This document shows positions 16,606 to 24,593 of a stretch of 64,000 nucleotides of DNA, piece by piece. Below the pieces are notes generated by a model. It ran no database searches, was not told where the DNA came from, and saw only the letters and a list, made by a program, of their open reading frames with translations. Origin of the DNA: Pseudomonas citrullilanati (GTDB lineage Bacteria; Pseudomonadota; Gammaproteobacteria; Pseudomonadales; Pseudomonadaceae). Position numbers and translations under genes: made by a program. The first letter of the stretch is position 1. Every line of letters starts with the position of its first letter. The stretch lies in the NCBI RefSeq assembly GCF_030580855.1, contig NZ_JAUQOP010000008.1, forward strand, positions 62,001 through 126,000, written 5' to 3'.

Positions 16606-18549
16606 TTAGCGAAAGCTTGTGCGGGTATCCGCCGTCGTGACGCGTGCGTACTCTTCCAGCAGGCTTGCCAGCTCCAGGTAGCCCGCCGCCAGTTCATGGG
16701 CGCCGAGCCGGGCCAGAGCGCGAGATGTCCGACGGGCCTGGGCCGCGCCGAGCGCCGGCTGGGAGGCGTGCCGGGCAATTCGCCGCTCGCCCTGCCGCGC
16801 GCATTGGCCAAGCGATGATCCGGGTGCCAGGTCGCGGGCCTTGTGTTGCAGCCAGAGCCACTGTCGGCTCAGTTGCAGGGACACCGAGCCGGCCCGCGTC
16901 ACCTGCGGGTGATCGGCACCCAGCAGCGCTTGCAAGGCAACCCACCGGTGCTGCTGCCTGGCCTGCCACTTCAGAGGGTTCATGCGACGCCCATGGCGAA
17001 GCAATCGCCGGGTGTCCTGGTGAATCGCCTTGCTCAACGCGTGCGGGTGGCGCTCGGGTTTTCCGGGCAGTAGTTGGAAGACCAACAGGCACAGGGCAAG
17101 CGCCACGAGCCAGGCGAGGGCCTGGTTGGCGAAATCGGCGAAGTCGTACCGGGCCGCCGCGCCCGTGCCGACCAGCGTATTGAAGGCAATCAGGTAGGCG
17201 ATGCCTTGCAGGGCATGGCGCGGGCGGGTCGTGGCATGAATCCCCACGGCCCAGAAAGCCATCAGCACCACCGTGAGCAAGGCGAACCCACTGAGGTGTG
17301 GCAGCACCAGGAACTTGCACCCCGCTGCCGCTACTATCCCGTAGAGGGTTCCCTCGAAAAAGCGCGCCAGGCCCTGGACGGGCGCTGGGCTGGTGGCCAG
17401 CAACGTGCAGCACGGCCCCAGTACCGCCAGCAACGTGGGCCCTTGGTCCCAGGCCGTCAGGTACCAGAAAGCCGCCGTTGCCAGCGTGGCCAACAACGCG
17501 CGCAGGCCGTTGCGCAGCGCGTCGGCATAGTGTCGGTGGAATGCCACCGGCCGAGCGGGTGCCTGGGTCCCCTGTTCCAGGCTGGCGAAGCTCAGCAAGG
17601 CGCTGACCAAGTCGGCCAACTGTTCCTGCAAGCGCTGCTGGCTTACGCCGCCTCCAGGCGCTTGCGCGAGACGGCGGCGCACTTCCTGGAGACGTTCAGC
17701 CGTCCTGGAGAAGCCAGGCATTGCCCCGGCCAACTGCTGCAGGTCCGAGCCGGCTTGGGCAAAGGCAGGCCAAGCAATCCCATCGGTTGCGCGCTCGTCC
17801 AGGACCACGGCGTGCAGGTACGCCAGCCCTGCCTGCAAGGACGCGAGCCTGGAACGGATCAGGAACGACTCGCCTCGCCCGATCCCGAGCAGCTCGTCCA
17901 CCTTGCTGATGTCGAGGGCGAGTGTGCGCGGTGCAATCGCCGGCTCCGCGCCGTGCGCATCGTTGAACCGTGCCGACAGCAACCGCAGGGTGCGGCAACA
18001 GAGGTCCTGGAGGGCCAGGTTCAGCTTGGGCTCGACGGTCTTGCGGCTGAACAGCGTGGCCACCAGGTTCAGGCTCAATACCCCAAGTACCACCGCCGTG
18101 CACCGCGCCACGATGTGATCGAAACCCAGTTGCGGCGCGACGATGGCCGGGCCCAGGGCCAGGCAAACGGTGTAGCCGGCGACGACTGCCGCCGTGGCGT
18201 GGTAGTGCCGAAGCACGGTCATGGCGCCGACACAGAGGCCGAGCCATACCCCGATCCCGACAATGAACAGCAGCATTTTCTGGGCGAACAAGCCGGTCAG
18301 GAGCAAGGCGACGGCCAGCCCCACCACGGTCCCCAACACCCGGTGCAACCCCTTGCCCACCACCGCGCCCTGGAGCGGGTGGATCAGCAACAACACCGTC
18401 GAAGCCGCCGAGAACGGCGCCTCCAGGTGCAGTTGGAAACCCAGCCACAGTGCCAGCGCGGCCGCCGCAAGGCTGCGCAGCACGTAGCCCGCGACGTGGG
18501 GGCTCCATGACCCGGCCAGTGCACCGAGCCTTCCCAACGCCCGGGTCAT
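16606..18549 (-). CDS. FUSC family (AaeB-like) efflux transporter
   Basis: Inner-membrane transporter of 647 residues resembling AaeB, which exports aromatic carboxylic acids together with a membrane-fusion partner. Two blocks of hydrophobic helices (about 10-160 and 340-500) separated by soluble segments match the fusaric-acid-resistance (FUSC) layout. The ATG at 18549 overlaps the TGA of the HlyD gene by one base (TGATG) and was chosen over the ATG at 18570. Gene order DUF1656-HlyD-FUSC is that of aaeXAB. Confidence 0.9.
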   Translation of the reverse strand: MTRALGRLGALAGSWSPHVAGYVLRSLAAAALALWLGFQLHLEAPFSAASTVLLLIHPLQGAVVGKGLHRVLGTVVGLAVALLLTGLFAQKMLLFIVGIGVWLGLCVGAMTVLRHYHATAAVVAGYTVCLALGPAIVAPQLGFDHIVARCTAVVLGVLSLNLVATLFSRKTVEPKLNLALQDLCCRTLRLLSARFNDAHGAEPAIAPRTLALDISKVDELLGIGRGESFLIRSRLASLQAGLAYLHAVVLDERATDGIAWPAFAQAGSDLQQLAGAMPGFSRTAERLQEVRRRLAQAPGGGVSQQRLQEQLADLVSALLSFASLEQGTQAPARPVAFHRHYADALRNGLRALLATLATAAFWYLTAWDQGPTLLAVLGPCCTLLATSPAPVQGLARFFEGTLYGIVAAAGCKFLVLPHLSGFALLTVVLMAFWAVGIHATTRPRHALQGIAYLIAFNTLVGTGAAARYDFADFANQALAWLVALALCLLVFQLLPGKPERHPHALSKAIHQDTRRLLRHGRRMNPLKWQARQQHRWVALQALLGADHPQVTRAGSVSLQLSRQWLWLQHKARDLAPGSSLGQCARQGERRIARHASQPALGAAQARRTSRALARLGAHELAAGYLELASLLEEYARVTTADTRTSFR

Positions 18550-19457
18550 CAGAGGAACGCCTGGAGCCATTGCACCAGCCTCCAGCGTGGTGCCGCCCCT
18601 GCCTCGGAGACCTCGATGCTGGCGGTCATCCCAGCCGCCAGTTCCACGTCCGGCGGGACCTTGTCCAGTTCGATGCGCACCGGCACGCGCTGGGCCAGGC
18701 GTATCCAGCTGAATGTCGGAGCCACCTGAGGCAAGCCGTCGTTGCTGCGCAGTTCGTTGCCATCGGCAATGCCCCGGCCAATGCTTGCGACATGCCCTTC
18801 GAGCAACGCGGCAAACCCCATCAGCTTGATCGACGCCGTGGCGCCCACCCGGATGCTGGACAGCTTGGTCTCTTCGAAGTAACCGGTGACCCAGAAACTA
18901 TGGCTATCGACCACGAAGATATTGGTCTCGCCCGCCGAAGCGTAGTCGCCCGGCTGCAACCGCAACTGGGTCACGTACCCGTCGACCGGTGAACGAACAG
19001 TCGTGCGATCCAGGTCGAGCCGCGCCTGGGCCAATTGGCTCTGGGCGGCATCCAGGCGCGAACGGGCCACCGCCAGGTCCCGCGCCGCGTTGTCGATTTC
19101 CTCCCGGGCGATGGCCTCGCCCAACTGGCTGCGCCGCTTGAACTGGGCGCTGCGCTGCTCGAAGACACTGCGTGCCTCGGCCAGCTCGGCCGTTCGCTGT
19201 TGTTGGGCAAGCAGGTAGGCGCTGCGGTCGATCTGATACAGCAAGTCCCCTTTGGCGACCCACTGGTTGTCCCCCACCAGCAGTTGTTCGACCTGGCCGG
19301 ACACCTGCGGGGCAATGCGGATAACGTGGGCGCTCACACGCCCGTCCCGCGTCCAGGGGGCCAGCTCGTAGGCGCGCCACAACTGCGTGCAGAACACCAC
19401 GGCGATCAGGCCGAGAACCAGGGTGACGAGGGTCTTGAGGAATTGTTCGATGGTCAT
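18549..19457 (-). CDS. HlyD-type membrane-fusion protein (AaeA-like)
   Basis: Periplasmic adaptor of 302 residues that would bridge the FUSC transporter to an outer-membrane channel. One membrane anchor near residues 6-26, then biotinyl-lipoyl half-motifs (RIAPQVSGQVEQLLVGDNQ and VRSPVDGYVTQLRLQPG) flanking an alpha-helical hairpin (about 75-135), then beta-barrel sequence. Length and order fit AaeA/EmrA-type proteins. It lies 10 bp after the DUF1656 gene and is coupled to the FUSC gene. Confidence 0.92.
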   Translation of the reverse strand: MTIEQFLKTLVTLVLGLIAVVFCTQLWRAYELAPWTRDGRVSAHVIRIAPQVSGQVEQLLVGDNQWVAKGDLLYQIDRSAYLLAQQQRTAELAEARSVFEQRSAQFKRRSQLGEAIAREEIDNAARDLAVARSRLDAAQSQLAQARLDLDRTTVRSPVDGYVTQLRLQPGDYASAGETNIFVVDSHSFWVTGYFEETKLSSIRVGATASIKLMGFAALLEGHVASIGRGIADGNELRSNDGLPQVAPTFSWIRLAQRVPVRIELDKVPPDVELAAGMTASIEVSEAGAAPRWRLVQWLQAFL

Positions 19458-19467
19458 GCCGCTGCCC

Positions 19468-19656
19468 TCACCCCTTCAGGACCAGGACCGAGAGCACAAT
19501 CAGCGACACGAAAAAGCGCGCCAGCTCCGGGTGCCAGGCCCAATCCAGCCAGCGCCGCAGCACGCGCGCCAGCAACCCGTACACCAGGGCTGCAACGCCA
19601 ACATAGAGCAACAAGGGCGGCAGGTAGAGGTGGGCAATCGTGACTTCACTCAGCAT
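19468..19656 (-). CDS. DUF1656 small membrane protein (AaeX-like)
   Basis: Protein of 62 residues with two membrane helices (about 11-30 and 45-60), matching DUF1656/AaeX, which always accompanies aaeAB-type efflux genes. The ATG at 19656 is preferred although the frame extends upstream, because MLSEVTIAHLYLPPLLLYVG is the typical start. First gene of the efflux operon and 95 bp from the divergent AraC regulator. Its exact role in the pump is unknown. Confidence 0.85.
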   Translation of the reverse strand: MLSEVTIAHLYLPPLLLYVGVAALVYGLLARVLRRWLDWAWHPELARFFVSLIVLSVLVLKG

Positions 19657-19750
19657 CGGTCGTATCTCGCAGTCGGCAATCACCTCGATCGCCTCGATGA
19701 CGATGTTAGGAGCTGCACGGTGCTGCCGATATTGAGTATGCTGCCAACTT

Positions 19751-20578
19751 ATGATCAATTTCAGACAATCCGAGTGCAACGGCATGGGCGAGGCGAATCT
19801 CTCTGCGGTGGATCAATTCGAACTGGACCGTTTCCAACAGCCTGCCGTCGCGCTGATGCTCGGGAGCCAGCGCCACGACACCGAGTTCCCCGTGCACAGC
19901 CACCGCAAAGGCCAACTGGTGGTGGCTTATCACGGGGGCATCGTATGCACCGTGGAGGATGGTGTCTGGATGGTGCCATCGGGGTTCGGCGTGTGGATTC
20001 CGGGTGGCGTCGCCCACAGCAACCGGGTGACCGCCAACGGCAAGATCGGCTATCTGTTCATCGAGCCCGGCGCCGCTGCGCTACCGCAGAAGTGCTGCAC
20101 GCTGGTGCTTTCCCCGCTGGTCCTGGAAATGATCCTGCACCTGAGCGCCCAGCCCCAGGACTACCCGCCAACCAGTCGCCACGCGCGGTTGGCGAGCGTG
20201 CTTCTTGAACAACTGGAACTGGCCCCCTCGGAACAGTTGTACCTGCCGCTTCCCGCCTCGACGCAACTGCGCTTCATCGCCCGCGGCCTGGCCCAGGACC
20301 CGGCGAATCGTTGCACCATGGCCCAATGGGCCCGCCAGGTCGCCATGAGCGAGCGATCCCTGGCACGCCTGGTCAAGCATGAAACCGGGCTGACATTTGG
20401 CCAATGGCGCAAGCAATGGCAAATCATCGTGGCCTTGCAAAGCCTGGCCGAAGGCGAGTCCGTGCAACGCACCGCCGAGGCCCTGGGGTACGAATCGGTC
20501 AGTTCGTTCATCAGCATGTTTCGCAAGACATTGGGGGCATCGCCGGCTCGGTATATCCGCAATACCGTGACGCGTTAG
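19751..20578 (+). CDS. AraC family regulator of the efflux operon
   Basis: Regulator of 275 residues with an N-terminal cupin-like sensing domain (HSHRKGQLVVAYHGGI with VPSGFGVWIPGGVAH) and a C-terminal AraC DNA-binding domain (MAQWARQVAMSERSLARLVK then RTAEALGYESVSSFISMFRK). It is divergent from the DUF1656-HlyD-FUSC operon with a 94-bp gap, so it is probably that operon's activator. The inducer is likely an aromatic acid by analogy to aaeR-type systems, although AaeR itself is LysR-type, so this is only inference. Confidence 0.9.
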   Translation: MINFRQSECNGMGEANLSAVDQFELDRFQQPAVALMLGSQRHDTEFPVHSHRKGQLVVAYHGGIVCTVEDGVWMVPSGFGVWIPGGVAHSNRVTANGKIGYLFIEPGAAALPQKCCTLVLSPLVLEMILHLSAQPQDYPPTSRHARLASVLLEQLELAPSEQLYLPLPASTQLRFIARGLAQDPANRCTMAQWARQVAMSERSLARLVKHETGLTFGQWRKQWQIIVALQSLAEGESVQRTAEALGYESVSSFISMFRKTLGASPARYIRNTVTR

Positions 20579-20795
20579 CGAGATGGGCCTCTCCGAGAAA
20601 CTGACTGTGGCGAAATAGGTTTCCATCAGGCGAACTTCTCGGGCCGATGGCGGCAAATGCTGGTTGAGAACAGAAGTCCCCCGCTGAAGACGGCATTTCC
20701 CCATTCCCGCCAGGAATGCCCCCATGAAAAACATGAATTTTACTTGAACCACCACCTCCCCTAGCGTGGTCCTTCCTGCCTATGGAGATAACGCT

Positions 20796-21428
20796 ATGAA
20801 CGCCCCCAGCCTGCGCCTCTACGTCGACGCGCAATTCACCAGCCCCTACGCGCTGTCCTGCTTCGTGGCCCTTCGGGAAAAGGGCATCGAGTTCGAGATG
20901 GTCACCGTGAACCTGGACAAGCTGGAAAACCAGTCGGGCGACTATGCCCGTCTTTCCCAGACCCAGAGAGTCCCCAGCCTCGTCCATGGCGACTTTGCGT
21001 TGTCGGAATCATCGGCAATCACCGAGTACCTGGAAGACGTATTCCCCCAGGTACCGGTTTACCCACGACAGCCACGGATGCGTGCCAAGGCGAGGCAAGT
21101 CCAGGCGTGGCTGCGCAGTGATTTGCTCCCCATCCGCCAGGAGCGCTCGACCCTGGTGGTGTTCTACGGCGTCAAGTACGGGCCTTTGTCTGCCTCGGCG
21201 CAAGCGGCCACGCAAAAGTTGATCGAGGTCGCTCAACAGCTGCTGGCCGACAGTCCTGACTGTCTCTTCGGTGAGTGGTCGATCGCCGATGTCGATCTCG
21301 CATTGATGCTTAACCGGTTGATACTCAATGGCGACACGGTACCGACTCGATTGGAGGATTACGCGCGGCGCCAGTGGCAGCGTCCGACGGTGCAAGAATG
21401 GGTCAAGCTGCAACGACCGTCCCTGTAG
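20796..21428 (+). CDS. yfcF: Glutathione S-transferase, YfcF-like
   Basis: Glutathione transferase of 210 residues. The N-terminal thioredoxin-like domain has LRLYVDAQFTSPYALSCFV with a candidate active Ser, and the proline and ESSAITEYLEDV glutathione-binding elements follow. The C-terminal helical domain contains FGEWSIADVDLALMLNRL, the N-capping motif. Overall it matches YfcF, a glutathione peroxidase/transferase. TGGAG precedes the ATG at 20796 by about nine bases; the frame extends further up. It stands as a single gene upstream of the FAD monooxygenase. Confidence 0.88.
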   Translation: MNAPSLRLYVDAQFTSPYALSCFVALREKGIEFEMVTVNLDKLENQSGDYARLSQTQRVPSLVHGDFALSESSAITEYLEDVFPQVPVYPRQPRMRAKARQVQAWLRSDLLPIRQERSTLVVFYGVKYGPLSASAQAATQKLIEVAQQLLADSPDCLFGEWSIADVDLALMLNRLILNGDTVPTRLEDYARRQWQRPTVQEWVKLQRPSL

Positions 21429-21472
21429 CGACACTTCCCCCAATCGAATCGTTGACATCCCAAGCCTTCAAG

Positions 21473-21503
21473 AATACTAATGACCCAAAAGTCATTTAGT
21501 ATT
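21473..21503. promoter_or_regulatory. Palindromic operator and promoter of the monooxygenase-TetR operon
   Basis: Near-perfect dyad: AATACTAATGAC (21473-21484) and GTCATTTAGTATT (21491-21503). A TTGACA box at 21452-21457 lies upstream and ACTAAT, overlapping the left arm, is a plausible -10 with 18-bp spacing. The dyad is of TetR-operator type, and a TetR gene ends this two-gene operon. A repressor bound here would block RNA polymerase. Confidence 0.6.
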
Positions 21504-21518
21504 CGCGAGGCCCAGCCC

Positions 21519-23045
21519 ATGCCACAGACTCAGGTCCTGATTGTCGGAGCCGGCCCTACCGGATTGACGCTGGCGCTCTGGCTCCACCAGCAAGGCGTTG
21601 CCGTAAGGATCGTGGACAAGAGCAGTGGCCCGGGCGAAACATCCCGTGCCATGGCGCTGCAGGCACGTACGTTGGAGTTCTACCGCCAGCTCGACATGGC
21701 CGAAGCGGTCGTGGACGCCGGCTACAAGACGCCCGCCATGAACATGTGGGCCCGGGGCAATCGCAAGGCGCGGATCCCGTTGATCGATGCGGGCGAGGCG
21801 ATTTCGCCCTACCCGTTTGTCCTGATCTACCCCCAGGATCGCCATGAGCGGCTGCTGATCGAGCGTCTCCAGTCACTGGGCATCGAGGTCGAGCGCCAGA
21901 CTGAACTGGCGTCTTTCGAGGACGCAGCAGACCAGGTCACGGCCCGCTTGCGCCATGCCGATGGGCAGGAGGAAACGTTCACGGCGGCTTACCTGGCCGG
22001 ATGCGACGGTGCCCGCTCCCTCGTGCGTCACGGGATCGGCAGTGGCTTCGAAGGCGGGACCTACAAGCAGCTTTTCTATGTCGCCGATGTCACCGCCAGC
22101 GGCGTCGAGCCCGCTGGGGAGGCGCATGTGGCGTTCGACAAGTCCGAGTTCGTGCTCGTGCTGTCCTACGGCGAGGCGGATCGCTACCGCCTGATCGGCA
22201 CCGCCCTGGACGAACGTACCGAGCCGGCACACACCCTGACGTTTGCGGACGTCGGCCACGAGGCGATCGATGGCCTGGGCATCAAGGTCAGCGCAGTCAA
22301 CTGGTTCTCGACCTATCGCGTCCATCATCGCGTCACCGACCGGTTCCGGCATGGCCGGTCGTTCCTGCTCGGAGACGCCGCCCACGTCCACAGCCCGGCG
22401 GGTGGCCAAGGCATGAACACGGGGATCCTGGATGCGATCAACCTGGCGTGGAAACTGGCGGCCGTCTTGAAGGGCAAGGCCGGCGATGCCTTGCTCGACA
22501 GCTACCCGGTCGAACGCCAGGCCTTTGCCCGCAAGCTGGTCGAGACCACGGACAAACTGTTCACCTTCGCGACCGCGCAAGGCGGGTTTGCCGATTTCGT
22601 GCGAACCCGCATCGCACCGGTCTTCGCGAGCGTCGCCTACAAGAGCGAAAACGTGCGCGAGTATTTGTTCCGCATGATCTCGCAGACCACGCTCAACTAC
22701 CACGAGAGCCCGTTGAGCGAGGGCAAGGCCGGTGAAGTCCAGGCCGGTGACCGGCTGCCATGGGTGCCGGTGCCCGGGTCGGACAACTACGAGCCCCTGC
22801 GGGCCATCCAGTGGCAGGTTCATGTCTACGGTGAAGCCAAGGCAGAGCTGGTGGATGGGTGCAAGGCGCACGGCCTGCCGCTGCATGTCTTCGCCTGGCA
22901 GCCTGGGCACCGCAAGGCCGGCTTGGCCAGGGACGCGGCGTACCTGTTGCGCCCGGACACCTACGTGGCGCTGGCCGACCCCCATGCCGATCCCGCGACG
23001 CTGAGCCGCTATTTCAGTGAGCGCGGCTTTATACTGCCGGTTTGA
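21519..23045 (+). CDS. FAD-dependent aromatic monooxygenase
   Basis: Flavin hydroxylase of 508 residues in the PheA/TetX/phenol-hydroxylase-like class (group A). Motifs: GAGPTG at residues 10-15 for FAD, CDGARSLVR (DG motif), and FLLGDAAHVHSPAGGQGMN with Asp286 (GD motif). A thioredoxin-like C-terminal domain seems present (about 390-508). The ATG at 21519 was chosen because the upstream ATG at 21480 lies inside the operator palindrome. It probably hydroxylates an aromatic substrate using NAD(P)H and is followed by a TetR gene that likely represses the pair. Confidence 0.9.
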   Translation: MPQTQVLIVGAGPTGLTLALWLHQQGVAVRIVDKSSGPGETSRAMALQARTLEFYRQLDMAEAVVDAGYKTPAMNMWARGNRKARIPLIDAGEAISPYPFVLIYPQDRHERLLIERLQSLGIEVERQTELASFEDAADQVTARLRHADGQEETFTAAYLAGCDGARSLVRHGIGSGFEGGTYKQLFYVADVTASGVEPAGEAHVAFDKSEFVLVLSYGEADRYRLIGTALDERTEPAHTLTFADVGHEAIDGLGIKVSAVNWFSTYRVHHRVTDRFRHGRSFLLGDAAHVHSPAGGQGMNTGILDAINLAWKLAAVLKGKAGDALLDSYPVERQAFARKLVETTDKLFTFATAQGGFADFVRTRIAPVFASVAYKSENVREYLFRMISQTTLNYHESPLSEGKAGEVQAGDRLPWVPVPGSDNYEPLRAIQWQVHVYGEAKAELVDGCKAHGLPLHVFAWQPGHRKAGLARDAAYLLRPDTYVALADPHADPATLSRYFSERGFILPV

Positions 23046-23062
23046 AACAGTCAGGCCAGGCA

Positions 23063-23689
23063 ATGGACGTTACCCAGAGCAAACCCAAATGGAGCCGGCG
23101 CAAGGACGCTCGCCCCGCCGAGATCATCGAGGCGGCGCTGGATGTGTTTGCCGAATGTGGCTTCGCGGCGGCCAAGCTGGGCGACGTGGCGCAGCGCGCT
23201 GGCGTAGTCAAGGGCACGCTTTATCGCTACTTCGACACCAAGGAAGACCTGTTTCGTGCCGTGGTGCAGCACGCTGTCGCAATCAACCTGCAAGGCATCG
23301 AGCAAGCATCGGCAGGCGATCAAGGAACGCTGCGCGAACGGGTGCCCCTGATGCTCGATGCCGCTGCCGGACGCCTGGGCGACCGCCGCGTCCCGGCCCT
23401 CGCCCGGCTGGTGATCGGCGAAAGCCGGACCTTCCCCGACCTCGCGACGATCTGGCACGACAACGTCGTGGCCCACCTGCTGAAGTTGCTGACAGGCGTC
23501 ATTGGCGAAGCGCAACAGCGCGGTGAAGTTCGCCCCGGCGACCCGACCCTCTACGCGTTTTCCGTGTTGGGCCCGTTGATCGCCGGCGCGCTGTTCAAGG
23601 AGGTATTTGGCTCGTTCAGCCCCTATGCGCCGGACCTCCAGGGCCTGGCCCGGCAGCATGCCGAGACGGTGACCCGGGGGATGACCTAG
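23063..23689 (+). CDS. TetR family repressor
   Basis: TetR-type regulator of 208 residues. The N-terminal helix-turn-helix is clear: IIEAALDVFAECGFAAAKLG then DVAQRAGVVKGTLYRYFDTK. The C-terminal part, with LARLVIGESRTFPDLATIWH, matches the TetR C-terminal domain found in AefR-like regulators. It starts 17 bp after the monooxygenase gene, and the palindrome at 21473-21503 is a likely binding site, giving autoregulated control of both genes. Confidence 0.92.
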   Translation: MDVTQSKPKWSRRKDARPAEIIEAALDVFAECGFAAAKLGDVAQRAGVVKGTLYRYFDTKEDLFRAVVQHAVAINLQGIEQASAGDQGTLRERVPLMLDAAAGRLGDRRVPALARLVIGESRTFPDLATIWHDNVVAHLLKLLTGVIGEAQQRGEVRPGDPTLYAFSVLGPLIAGALFKEVFGSFSPYAPDLQGLARQHAETVTRGMT

Positions 23690-23810
23690 AGGTCATCCGG
23701 CCAGTTCTGCCATTTGACCTCGTTGAATTGCGCCAGGCGTCAGGCAAGCCGTCCAGCCGCCGTCGGCGCGATGACACCGGCACCCTTAACATCACCGGCC
23801 CCGCCAGACC

Positions 23811-23907
23811 GCTATCGCGAGTAGGCTCACTCCCACAATTTGATCCGGGGTCATTTCAGGTTCTGAGCCCATCACCCATCCCGTGTGGGAGCGAGCCTGC
23901 TCGCGAA
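23811..23907. repeat. Pair of inverted REP elements
   Basis: Two REP copies in opposite orientation: 23811-23836 (CGCGAGTAGGCTCACTCCCAC, slightly diverged) and 23883-23907 (GTGGGAGCGAGCCTGCTCGC). They fill the gap between the convergent TetR gene and the gamma-glutamylcyclotransferase-like gene. Such pairs can act as BIMEs, limiting supercoiling or transcription run-through. Confidence 0.8.
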
Positions 23908-23914
23908 GGGGGCA

Positions 23915-24445
23915 TCAGTGCCAACCTAACCTTCTGACCAACTCGCGACGGTACGGCGTATCGATCTGTTCGGGGGTCATCCGTATGTACTCACGGGCAT
24001 GATCACGGGCCTCGCCAGTCAGGTTGGCAAGGTAGGCGATGGCTTCGTCGGCAGAAGGAACCTGGCCTTCCATGCCGTTGAAGCGCGGTGGCAGGGCTGT
24101 CCATATAACGGCATCCAATTGCCGGGCGCGGGCCCATTCAGCGATCGTGCCGACCGCCATCTTCGAGGTGCGCAATACCCCGATGCCATCCCGCCGGTCT
24201 TCGGGGATCTGCTCGCGCCTGCGTAGCGCCGCACAAGCGTCTTCCAATGTCTGAGCATCCAAGACAGCCCAGAGAACCTTGCATAGGGGCGCATTCGCAC
24301 AAACCACGGTGGCGAGCTCTCCACCGTCGCCGACCCTCGAAAACTCGATAGGCAGCGTGGGACCGTCCATGAACCATTCACTGGCGAGCGGCAAGGCGTC
24401 TGGCTTCCAGATCAACGAACCCCATCCAAGACACGCGATCAACAT
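23915..24445 (-). CDS. Gamma-glutamylcyclotransferase-like protein, uncharacterised
   Basis: Protein of 176 residues. The start MLIACLGWGSLIWKP resembles the YGSL loop that opens gamma-glutamylcyclotransferase folds, with GWGSL in place of YGSN/YGSL, and a predicted beta-alpha fold follows (LPIEFSRVGDGGELATVVC). The catalytic Glu of the family could not be assigned with confidence. The ATG at 24445 was chosen since the upstream extension is Arg-rich and overlaps the divergent protease region. Function unknown; a gamma-glutamyl hydrolytic role is tentative. Confidence 0.65.
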   Translation of the reverse strand: MLIACLGWGSLIWKPDALPLASEWFMDGPTLPIEFSRVGDGGELATVVCANAPLCKVLWAVLDAQTLEDACAALRRREQIPEDRRDGIGVLRTSKMAVGTIAEWARARQLDAVIWTALPPRFNGMEGQVPSADEAIAYLANLTGEARDHAREYIRMTPEQIDTPYRRELVRRLGWH

Positions 24446-24593
24446 TTTTCGATCCTTGAGAAATACGCGGCAGCGGCGTGATAGTCGATGGACAACCAAG
24501 CGAGCGGAGGAGTTTCGGCGCGCGCACGCCCTGGAACGTAACGGTCGATCCGGCAGTCGGAGCAATCAGGCCCCTTCCCGAGGAAACCACCCC

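Noticed and set aside
24279..24593. Longer N-terminus for the subtilase-like protein
   Set aside because: The extension runs antisense to the gamma-glutamylcyclotransferase-like gene; the ATG at 24594 has a ribosome site and gives a proper signal peptide.
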